64,000 nt of DNA from Codonopsis lanceolata (taxonomy: Eukaryota > Streptophyta > Magnoliopsida > Asterales > Campanulaceae): NCBI GenBank assembly GCA_013146195.2, contig CM028382.1, positions 60,863,596-60,927,595 on the forward strand, read 5' to 3'. The notes under the pieces are model-generated. The model ran no database searches and had not been told where the DNA came from. It worked only from the letters and a program-made list of their open reading frames with translations. The translations under genes and the position numbers were made by a program. Shown here piece by piece: positions 45,497 to 57,400 of the stretch (positions are counted from its first letter, which is position 1; each line of letters starts with the position of its first letter).

Positions 45497-48400
45497 ATGG
45501 AAGAAATACAGTCTCAGTCAGACAATTATAGATCTTCGTCATCTTCTGCTAGCAGCCCTGCAAGTAGGGTACCCTCAAGTAATTTTTTCTACTTAAGAAA
45601 GCCTGGCTCATTGAGACAACCCATTTCCTTTGAGGATTCACCGGACTGGGAAGACACAGATGTTGAGGTTAGGGTGGAGGAAGGAGGGGATTCAATTAAT
45701 GCCGCGACTACTCCAGCGTCACCTTCTCTTTCAAAGCATAATAGTGGGTCATTGCCATCCCCGCCTTTACCGGAGGGTGCAGTTGTTGCAAGAAAGATTG
45801 CAGGGGCTTCTATTGTGTGGAAGGATCTGACTGTTAGTATAAAGGGCAAAAGGAAGTATTCTGATATGGTTGTGAAGAGTTCAAATGGTTATGCTTTACC
45901 TGGCACGATGACAGTAATCATGGGTCCCGCGAAATCCGGGAAATCAACGCTCTTGAGGGCCCTTGCAGGTATGCAGCATTCAATTGATTGCTAACATGAC
46001 GAGAAGTGTTGAAATGTACAATTAGGTGACATATCAATCGTTGAGTGAATTAAATCATAACATGGTGTTTTCCTTTGTATTTAGGAAGGTTGGATGATTC
46101 AGCCAAAATGTATGGTGAGGTTTTCGTGAATGGGACAAAGTCACGGTTGAAGTATGGATCTTATGTAAGTGACACGTTATGTGGTTCTATTGAATGATGC
46201 TTTATTTGTATGTTAGTTATGTATGTTGTTTTGATCCGGTATGTTTTGTGTTCTTTGGCGTGAACGCGTTAGCGTTTGGGAAACAGTAGATCACTTTTTT
46301 TAATTTCAAGTTTGCACCTATCATGAATTCAAGATAAAGTGTGACATTTTTTGCATGCGACATTCATTGGGTAGTGTTAGTGTCATTAATGTGTGTTCAC
46401 AATTCCGTGTGAACATGTTTGTCTCAGTACATTTACCAAAGAAAAGTTTGGAGATAGGTTGGGGTATTGTCTTTGGTTATATGGATTCCACTTCATTTTC
46501 CTATTTGAACTTTGTGAAGGTCTGTTATGGATTCTAACCGCCTCTTCAAATGAGAGGCTATGCTACAATCTGGCAGTTTAAGAATCCTCAGTTCTGAACA
46601 AATGAACCATCAATGGTTCACCTATAAAGTGTAGCTCTCGTTTTGTTTCCCTAAACTAATTTCTTCTCCTGGACCACCATTTATTAGTCCAGCTTAATTC
46701 TTTCAACATTCCATATGTGAAATCGGCTACAGATTTATTTAATCCCTGTGTTGTGAAAGATAAAGCACACTCCTATAATATCTAAGTAGACTGCAGTTCT
46801 TCATAGTGCTTGTGCTGAAAAGTAGCGAGGCAATCAATTTGGGAGAGAGGGAGTGTACAGTAGCGAGTCAATCAATTTTAGACATTCTCCTTTGGTTCTG
46901 ATACTACTTGACTGGGAGCTGGCAGTGTGCATTTTCCATCCTAGCATGGGAAGTGACGAGCTCTCAGGAATCACTGTTGTGGTTGGAAAACTCTACTAAA
47001 GAACTACTACTAGCATTTTCGATAAGAAAAGGCTAACATGTGCCCTCAGGGAACTCTTTGTAGAGCATTGTTTGCAAGATTTTGCTGTGGTATGTATCTT
47101 TCCTAGTAGCCTTCATATAATTCCAGTGCCACTAAAGTGAGTTCAAAATATAATTTGTTTTGAAAACTGGATTATTAAACATTTCTCTACAGGCTCCTGT
47201 CAGCAAGACCCTTGTTGTAAATACTGCTGTTTTTGTTACAACTCTGGTTTAAATTACCTTACTACTTTGTCCAATGTCATATATGCTCTTTATCCCTGAA
47301 GTTGGTTTCAGCTTTTTATGATGCCTCATGGATGACAATCCGTGCTTTGAGTCTCTCCTTTGGGTCATATTTTCATGCCTCTAGGGATTCCTAGAATTTG
47401 TTAATGTTTTTTTAGTTTAGTTTTTTCTTTTTAATGGATGAATCGATATTTGTTACCAATCTTTTATGGAGTGAGATATGAGAAATCCATAATATTATGT
47501 TGAGTTATTCACACTTCAAAGTTCTTTTATATATGTGGATTAATGATCGTATGTGAAAATGCTACCTATACTCTACTTATTTTAGTGTCGAGTACGAAGA
47601 GTTTGTTTTGATAATTATCACGCTAGGATGCAGAAAACTTGGCTTTTCTTATGACCTTTTGGGGAGCCAACTTTGACACTATTGTTTTGCTGATGACAGG
47701 GATTTGTTGAGAGGAAAACAACACTTATTGGATCCCTAACTGTGCGTGAATTCCTTTACTACTCGGCACTACTTCAGCTTCCTGGTTTCTTTTGTCAGAA
47801 GAAGAGTGTGGTCGAGGATGCCATTCTTGCGATGTCATTGGGTGATTATGCAAACAAGCTCATAGGTGGCCACTGCTACATGAAAGGTCTTCCTAGTGGC
47901 GAGAGGAGGCGTGTCAGTATTGCCAGAGAGCTAGTGATGCGACCACATATCTTGTTTATAGATGAGCCTCTGTATCATCTGGACAGGTGCCTCTTTATGT
48001 TTTTACCTTGAACTAGCTTTACACCCGTGCGTTAAATGCACGCCATATATCTTTTTCAATCAAATTATACATAAGCAACATGAAGTGAAAAAATAAAATT
48101 AAAAGAATAAATTATTGTAAAACTAATATCATGATTAAAAACATAATGATAATAAATAAAATAAATAAATAATTGTACCGTAAAGATTGTGAGTTCGAGT
48201 ATATAAACTGAATAAATTATTATAACCCAACGATTAAGAAAAAGTAAAATTATTAATAGAGAATACAATAAATAAATAAAATATTTTATAAATTTTAGAA
48301 TATTTTTTAAAACACAACATTTGTCATTAAATATGTGCAATTACTACTACTATCATTATGATTGAATATGTATAATTACTATTACTATCACTATCACTAT

Positions 48401-51400
48401 CACATAACAAAACTCATGTAATCTATATTAATCAATATTAATAATTTTTTTATCTTTTAGTTAGTGTGTTATGAAAATTAAACACATAATTAAAATGTAA
48501 GGATAAAAATATAAGTGAATTTAATTATTTTTTATTACATGAATGAAAAATTCATATATATTTTAGAATACGTCTTTAAACGAATATATATTTGTTAGAT
48601 AATAAAAATGGTATAATAAATTCAAATGACAATAAACCAAAGAAAAGCAACTCAAATTGCATACTTTTTTACGGTCATCCCTCCCCCGAAATGACCAAAA
48701 TGTCCCCAACTCAAAAACCCTTTCATTAATAGTGTCACCCAAATGATGTGACACTGATAATATGTCTATTTAATTATTGCAACTATATCTACAAATATTT
48801 AAGCCCAATTCAATAGACATTTAGACTATGATTGCTCTCAATTCATTGTACCTTTAGACATAGAGTATGATATACTCGACTACTCGCCCATATACATAAT
48901 CACACCCCTCTATAGTCATCGTACATGTTCCTAGAGCAATTAGACTACGATTTACTTGCCCATATTCATCTTCCAATGTCAATGAGCGAATATGAAATCT
49001 GGTAACGATGTTGTCACCTCTCACCAGGACCTTGTTGATCTTTAAAAGTCTACTTTTTCAGCATGCTATTACTTTTGCCGGTGAAATTACGTGGATATAT
49101 ACAACAAAAGCGGTCACAAAGCATTTATATTCAAGGAGAAAACACATTTATAGCCGAGTAAACAATATTTGTTGAGTATCAAATTAGACATGACAAATTT
49201 TAAGGATCCATAGTTGTTCATCAAATTATATTTCACTATGTACTTGTTCTTTAGCTCCTATGGATATAATTTGTCTTGACAAAACTCATAAGTAAATTAA
49301 TATTCAAAGAGGAAGCACATTTATGGCTGAGTAAGTAATGTTTGTTGAGTTTTTAGATTGTAGTCTTGTTTCCTTGCATATTGGTAAGAAGAGAAAAGAC
49401 ATTCCCTCTTAGATTGATGACATTTAATTTCTTAACAGCTTCTTATGTTATTTTTATTTACTTATCAATACTTGTATATGTGTTCATATGTAAATATTAT
49501 CCTTATTTGGTAAGTAGTTACAGTGGTTATCTAGCAATCTTGAGATGAGCAAATTACATTTATCATTATATAAATCTTCCTATTTTTGGCAAGTGCATTT
49601 TGAAGGGATCTTGCTATATTTGGATGTGTTAATCAGGTTGCAATTTCGGATCAGGGTTCAATGTCGAGAACATGACTGCGATTTCAGATCTCGGTTTAAG
49701 AAAACAAATATGGGTTTTGGCGATGGTGGTCGTGGTGCCTGATACGGAGTAGTTGATGGTAGTATTGATACTTAAGTGAGTGAGGTGGTAATGGTGGTGG
49801 TGAAATTTGCAGTGGTGACGCCCGGCCCGAAGGTAGACGCTGCTATGGAGGTGAGTGTGATGTGGCTGGAGGTTGTTACGGTGAACGCTGTGAAGGTGGT
49901 GGTCGTAGGTGGTTGAGAGAGAAAGAGGACGGTGACTAATGAGTGGGAGAGAAAGTGGGCAGCCATAGTTGAATGCAAGGGAAAGGGGTTGGAATGAGGA
50001 AGAAAGTGGTGTAAAAAATTAGATTTTTAAAATACAACAATGCCCTCATTTTTTGTTCTGCAATTACGAAAATACCCTCAAGTAATTTGGTTAATTTGAA
50101 AAAAAGATTACACGGACAAAAATACCCTTCAAAATGTATCACATGATATGCACGTGGTCGGACTTAACAATAGAAAATTAACAGAATTGGACGGAAGGAC
50201 CAATCCTGTGAAAAAAATTAGTATTGGGAGAAAAAATTCGAAAAATTTAATTCAAGGACCAAAACCGAGAAATCCAAAATTTTATAGGGACCATTTGTGT
50301 TGTTTGCCCAAATAAATATCCAGAAGTAAGGATGCAGAATAAAATCCTCATTAATTTTTTTTGATAAGCATTATAAATATGCTAGCGTCAAAACAGGTGA
50401 CGCATCCTCGTCCTGTGTACACGAGAAGTATACAAGAAGAAAATTAATTATATCGTAAGCTATCCACAAACTCTACAAAAGGGTTGCACCAAAGAGAAAC
50501 GACTCATGACACCAAAAATACAAAGTATGCACAATAAGCTCCTTTGTCTTAGCTTCTCTCCACGTTCTCAAATTTTTTGGCATTTCTTTCCAACCAAATA
50601 ATCCATCATATTGCCATCGGGGCAGCCTCCCACAAGTGATTTCTCTGTTTAACTTTATAATCTCATCAAATCCTTCACTGAATTGGGCATAGCCCACTCC
50701 ACTATAAACAAATTGAACACAAAATCCCAGCACCTTCTAGCAATAGCAAACTGACAATGAAGTAGCAAATGATTTACACTTTCCTCATCACATTTGCACA
50801 GGCAGCACCAATTGACAAAAACTTTACCGTGACGCTGGAGATTATCACATGTTAAACAAAGCTTCATTAGCTGCTTTCCACATAAATATACCCACCCTTG
50901 AAGGAGCCTTTGACCTCCACACCTTCTTTTTTTTTGATAAGTAAGTTAGATTTATAAATAATAGCTTAAAAAAAGGTGAAGCGTCCTATGTACACATGGA
51001 ATATACATCCAGACCCCCACTAGCTACCAAAAATATTATCCACAAATTCTACAAAGGGATTAGAACCCTGTGATATCGCCTCGTCACACCAAAAGAATAT
51101 CATCTGGATATTCTGATCTTTAATCTCTTCCAAGTTCTTTTCCTTGTTCGCGAAAGCTCTAAGATTCTTTTTTCTTTCCAAATGGACCAACAAACTGCCA
51201 GGGGGACAGCATCCCAGACTCTCTACGGTCCAGCACAAAAGGAGCTCCTTAATCGAGTTGGGCATCACCCAAGGCAAGTAACCTGGAAAAGACTCAGCAC
51301 ATAACTCCAAATCTCCCTTGCAAAAGGGCAATGAATCAGAAGGTGATTCACACTTTCTTCATCCCTCTTGCACATATAACACCAGTTAGTATAGATTTTC

Positions 51401-54400
51401 TTTCGCCTACTCAAATTATCTCCTGTTATGATGGCTTCGAGCGCAACTTCCCACATAACTCTAGATGGAGCCCTTGACCTCCACACATTCTTCGAAGGGA
51501 ACGAACCATTACTACCCAAGATCTTTTGATAACAGGATTTAACCGAGAATTCCCTGTTTTTTCCACCTTTCCACGCAACATGATCTTTACTATTTTTGTC
51601 CACTTTCTGATTGTACAGCAGCTCAAAGAGTTGCCCAAGAGAGTCCAACTCCCAATCCTGCAGATTCCTTCTAAAAGAAGGATTCCAAGTAACAGTCTCT
51701 CCATTGAACTGCACAACAGAGCCAACTGTTTCCTCCTTGTGATTGGGAAGGATGTATGACATAGGAAAGGCCATCTGCAGCTCCGTATCACCACACCAAA
51801 TGTCATTCCAGAATTTAACCAAATTCCCATTACCCACTGCATAGGCTATGAATCTCTGCATAATATCCCACCTCATTATGAGACCTTTCCACACTCCCAC
51901 CCCATTAGAAGAGTGGACCTCATTCGGAACCCCAGGTGGTCTCCTTTACCAAATTTTCTTAACACCACCTTCTTCCAAAGGATATCTTTTTCTCACAAAT
52001 ATCGCCAAAGCCACTTACTCAACAAAGCCACATTAAACAATTTAAGCCTTTTAATCCCCAGACGACCATTTCTCTTACTCGAACAAATCATCTCCCATCT
52101 AATCCTTCCCATAAGAAATCCCTTTCCAACTTTTCGAGCCTTTCCACCACCGAAACCGGCATAGCAAACATCAACATAAAATAGGTAGGCAAACTTGTAA
52201 GAGTACTATTGATAAGAGTTAATCGAGCACACTCTTTGATAGATATTGTTTTTTCCACCCTGCTAGTCTACGCTCAAACCTTGCTATAATCAGATTCCAC
52301 AACTCCTTGTTTCTAGGATTTGCACCCAATGCCAGCCCAAGATAAGTCGTTGGAAAGCCACCTATTTTGCATCCAAAAAATGCAGCCAACTCATTCACAT
52401 CCTCCACCTCACCCACGACAAGCAACTCACTCTTCAGAATATTCACCTTCAGACCTGAAGCTGACCTGAAGCTGCCTGGAAGAAAAGCAGGATCATCCTA
52501 AGATAACCCAGTTGATCCGTCTTCGGTTCGCTTCGCAAAAAACTAGAGACCAACACCCAAGAGCCTTCCTCCCTACCAATAGAAAAGCCACGGATAAAGC
52601 CCTTAGAAACAGCAGACTCAATAATCCTACTAAAGGCTTCCTTAACGATTATGAACAAAAAGGGGGACAAAGGGTTTCCTTGACGTAGTCCTCTCGAACT
52701 AGCAAAAAATCCTGCTGGCTCACCATTCACTAGAACTGAATACTTAACCGAAGAGATACAAAACATAATCCATTCCTTCCATCGCTCCCCGAAGCCCTTC
52801 TTACTCAAGATAAACATCAAAAAGTCCCAATTTACGTGATCGTATGTCTTCTCAATGTCCAACTTGACAAGCACTCCTGCTTCCCCACTGCGTATCCTCC
52901 GGTCCACCACTTCATTCGCTATCAGCAACGCAGAAAGGCATGTTGAGAAGAAGAGATAATCTTATCTAACACTTTCTTCAACCGGCTAGCAAGAATCTTT
53001 GCAATAATCATATACACCCCCCCTACAAGACTGATTGGTCTAAACTCTTTTATGTCCTCCGCTCCTATATGTTTAGGGATTAGGGCAATAAAAGTAGAGT
53101 TGACACTTCTCTCAAATCTCTTGAACTCAAAGAAATAATGCAACAGATCCATCAACTCCCCCTTCCCCAAATCCCAACAATGCTGAAAAAATGCCATCAG
53201 AAAACCATCTGGGCCCGGAGCCTTATCCCCCTTCAAACTGAAAACTGCTGCTTTAACCTCATCTGCCGTGAAAGGTAATTCCAGATTTTCTTTATCCGCC
53301 GGATCCAGGAGGCTGAAAGAAACACCCTCCAGTTTAGGATGCCAACTACTATCCTCCGAAAATAACCCCTTGTAAAAATCTGCAATACCAACCCTTATTT
53401 CAGCATCCTCTTCCAGTAACATACCATTAATCGGGACCTTTGTGATCAGATTTACTTGCTTGTGAGCCTTTGCTACCTAATGTAAAAATCTAGTGTTTTT
53501 ATCTCCCTCCTTAAGCCAATTGATGCGAGCTTTTTGCCTCCAACAGATTTCCTCACTCTGAAGCAGCCTCTGAATTTCTAATTGAAGAAAATTCCGTCCG
53601 GTCAGATTTTCATCCCTCCAAACTCCAGTCCCTTCCCGAGCATCCAGATCCTTGACTTCCTCCATCAACCCATCCAAATTCAGTCTAATGTTTCCAACAG
53701 TTTCCTTATTCCACTTATTTAAGTCCTCCTTCAACATCTTTAACTTTTCCTTAAACCAATCCATAAAACCTGGTTCTTCTAACCACATTAGTTCAAACCG
53801 AAAAGGAGATTTCCCTTTGCTCAAACCACCACATTCCACATGCAGCGGAACATGGTCCGAAGTCACCCTTGGCAAAACAGATTGGGAAATACCCCCAAAT
53901 TTTTCCATCCAACAAGTTGACACTAAAAAACGATCTATCCTCGACCACTGTGACTCCTCGCTGTTTCTGGACCACGTGGACTCCCCACCTTCTCAAGGGA
54001 GGTCCATCAAACTCGAATCATTTATAAACTCATTGAATTCCATCATAGCCTGTTTATAGACTCTGGCCCCTTTACGCTCTGCTGGAAATCTGACCACATT
54101 AAAATCACCCCCAATACACCACGGAAGCTGCCACCTTGCAGAAACTGCTCTAAGCTCAGCCCATAAGTCCTGATGAGCCAAATCTGTTCTATATTTCGCT
54201 AAAGCCTTCAATCCTTCAAGCCTTCAATCTTTCAAGCAAATCCTCATTAATTGTCACCACCTTAGGGTTTTGGTATAAGTTGATTTAGCTAGACTGGGTG
54301 GAGTAGGATCCTGCTGTGATGCTTCCTTAAATAGTTTTAGGGTTTCCATATATTTAACTGCCTCAAATAATAAAATTGTATCCTTTTGATGGATAATGAA

Positions 54401-57400
54401 GAAATTAAGAATTTCTTCCTGCCTTCATTATTCTGTTTCTCTTCTGTTCTCCTGATTCCCCCTTTTGTTCCTCTCTCTCTCTCACACACACACACAAACA
54501 TTTTGCATGATTCTTAATTGACAGCTTTTTCCTTCATGATCTCTAATCCCTACTGCTATGATAGTTGGATTAGGATGCTACCTATATCTAGCTACTTATA
54601 ATTATTAAGATTGGCAAGAGAACTTCGAAATTTGGTCTATACTGCTTTACAATTCTGAAGGAAATCTGTTTGAAGGACTGCCTCAAAACAATTGGAAATG
54701 AGAGGGAAAATTGGTTATTGTGAAGTGAGAATTTCATGCAATATATTATTTTAAGAATCTCTTGTTCTTGTCGTTACATTATTATATTGGGTTTGCACCA
54801 ACTACCATGTTAATGTTTATTCATATACAGCGTCTCTGCGCTTCTGATGATGGTGACATTGAAGAAGCTTGCGAGCACAGGTTGCACTCTTCTCTTTACC
54901 CTAAACCAGAGTAGCACAGAAGTTTTTGGGCTCTTTGACCGAATTTGTCTGCTGTCCAATGGAAATACACTGTTTTTTGGAGAGACGTTAGCTTGTTTGC
55001 AGGTAAATTCACATGCAAATATGATGCGATTTTGTATCTTTCTTCCTGGGTTTGAATTATGAATTTGATTTGGTGTCAATTTTCCTATTTCGTATTATTG
55101 AACATCTACTGATAATCTGTTGATACAAGTATCATATTTGTTGTTGTATTACTATAGTATACTATAGCATTGTTCTCAGTTACTTGCCAAGAAGATGGTA
55201 GGTAATAAAAAACACTATTTATGTGCTTAAATATAAAAAAATTCTATTCAGTTTACTCCTTTGGCTTTATAAGTTGGTCAAGAAACCTATCATTTGTTGT
55301 GCAGCACTTCTCGAATGCTGGATTTCCTTGCCCAATTATGCAAAGTCCATCCGATCACTTTCTTCGGGCAATAAATACAGACTTTGATAGGATTATTGCA
55401 ATGTGCAAAAACTGGCAGGTAATTGCTTTTGTTTGTGCAGTACATATAAGTCTTTTCTCCTCTACTTTTGGAGTCTATGTATTAGTATTGGTCTCTCAGA
55501 TACCGAGTATCATCCCATTTACTGGTCTGATCAATAATCATAGACTAAATTTTCTCTGGTGTTGTCATCTTTTGCAGTTCTAATTGTAACTACCTTCCTA
55601 TTTGCTAATGCTACCGACTCCATAGGACTCAGATTATTAATTTTTTGTGTATTTTTCAACAATATGCTTTCTTCTTCGTTGGGTTTGTGTGTGCTATATA
55701 TGACATGAATCATTTTACAGGATGACCAGGGTGATTTTTCATCAGTTAATATGGACACTGCTGTTGCAATCCGCACCCTCGAAGCAACTTATAAATCATC
55801 AGCTGATGCTGCTGCAGTCGAGACGATGATACTAAAGCTAACCGAAAGGGTATGACTGTTATCCTAATATGCTTTCCTGCCTTGGAAGCAGTTTTTGTCT
55901 TATCGTCAAGTTGAACGTCACATTATTTAGTGGGTTTTTCTTTTTCCAAGACTCTTCCTTCTTTGAATTGTTAAGGCGCAACCAAAACAGGAAAAAAGAA
56001 AACAACAGGATATGATGGAAAATCACATTTGAATGTGCAATCTCTTCAGTAACCTGTTTTCATTTTTCCTTTTCGATGTTTGGGGGAAGCTTTTTTGGTT
56101 TCATTTGCTGATGAATAGGATTAATAAGACTCAATCACTCAAATAACCAGCTTTCAAATCTGTATGAACAAATTCATCTAGACTTACTTGCCTCGCTGGC
56201 GTTGATTAGTGCACGTCGTTTTCTGTCTAGACATTGCTTTTGTAGGCATATTTGTCCTCACATTATATTGAAATTCTTCTTTTTAGAAATGACTCAAATG
56301 AGCTTAATTTATGTTATATATATCTCATATATTTAGATATTGCCTTGAATTTCCTTCTGCAAAGCCTGTTGATCCCAAAATTATTTTTCTTTTGGAATAC
56401 ATATTGGATGACTTGCCCTTGGTTCTTTGAATATGGAAGGGAAAGGCAACATAAAGTTTTGCGTAGTATTATTGAGGAACTGGCTTACGAATTATTGTGA
56501 AGCAGGAAGTGTTTTATGGAATGAAGTGTCTGTAGGCAAAAAGAACGTAAAATACATATTTATAGAATGCCACTTGTTCTTTAGAAAATATGAATGGCCA
56601 AGGATGAAGCCTTCTCCACTTTGCATTTGCTTCCCATTCTATTTGCACCTGTTTCCATCCACCCACCTCAGAGTGATACTCTTGGGCCCTTTCTCTCTAA
56701 GGTTAGATATGTAGCACTCATCCTTTCTTACATAATTCATTCTGTTTGGTCCTTATTGCTAGTACAAATAAAAATATAATCCAAAATAATGTAACAACTT
56801 AGTTCGGAGATATGCACCCACTTAACACTGTGATCAGAGAGCCCCAATATCGATGATGATTCTGTGATTATCCAAGAAGTTAACCTATCCTCTGCCAGAT
56901 TCTTGGAATTCTGAATTTTTGATTTCTTAGAAGGCAATTCGACAACAGTCTAAGCTATAAGAATTTGATCAGTTTCACTTCATCATGTGAAATACGAGTT
57001 GGTAATGGCTCTTCAGGTTATAGACACCTATGATGCTCTGTGTTGGATAATTATTTTCTTCTTTCCCTGTGATACTTGTCAAAATAAAAATAAAAATTGT
57101 AGTTATGTATATGGCAACAACAGCAGTACCCTGGTCACATCTGTATCCACATTTGATAATTATTCCTCTTTTGCTTGTTCATTGGGGTATGCCTTTTGAC
57201 TTGTTCTTATTGGTTAAGCTCAAGCCTCTAGAGTTGTGCATCACCGACCTTATGTTATTATTTACGACTGTGTCCACAGGAAGGCCCATCTCTCAAAAGC
57301 AAGGGAAAGGCGAGCAGTGGAACACAAATTGCAGTCTTAACTTGGAGATCTTTACTGATAATGTCAAGGGAGTGGAAATACTATTGGCTCCGACTGATTC

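Larger units (their letters stand above)
50342..54253 (-). mobile_element. Two LINE copies in tandem enclosed by one 15-bp target-site duplication
   Basis: AAATCCTCATTAATT occurs at 50342-50356 and again at 54239-54253. Between them, on the minus strand and in the 5'-to-3' sense, lie about 28 bases of filler, a 5'-truncated LINE of 3.3 kb ending in a poly(A) (T-run 50927-50935), and a second 5'-truncated LINE fragment of 570 bp ending in another poly(A) (T-run 50355-50362). No separate duplication for the larger copy was found beyond a shared CCTTC. Both copies belong to the same family. Confidence 0.8.
47987..54830 (+). other. Intron 3 of the ABCG3-like gene (6.8 kb), filled with transposon sequence
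   Basis: Donor GTGCCT at 47987, acceptor TTCATATACAG ending at 54830. It contains a Helitron-like end (48012), AT-rich DNA to about 49000, unassigned sequence, a candidate TIR-element end GACCATTTGTGTTGTTTGCC (about 50289), and the minus-strand LINE pair (50342-54253). The last 580 bp carry CT/CA repeats near 54471-54497. Splicing across it restores the D-loop Ser codon (GA C|AG + C) in frame, so the insertions did not break the coding sequence. Confidence 0.9.

Noticed and set aside
45589..45849. Minus-strand and alternative-frame ORFs over ABCG3 exon 1
   Set aside because: They overlap a clearly coding exon in its true frame and have no similarity of their own.
49660..49980. Gly/Val-rich and Thr-rich frames around a GGTGGT-rich stretch in ABCG3 intron 3
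   Set aside because: They come from low-complexity GGT/GTG repeats on both strands, inside an intron.
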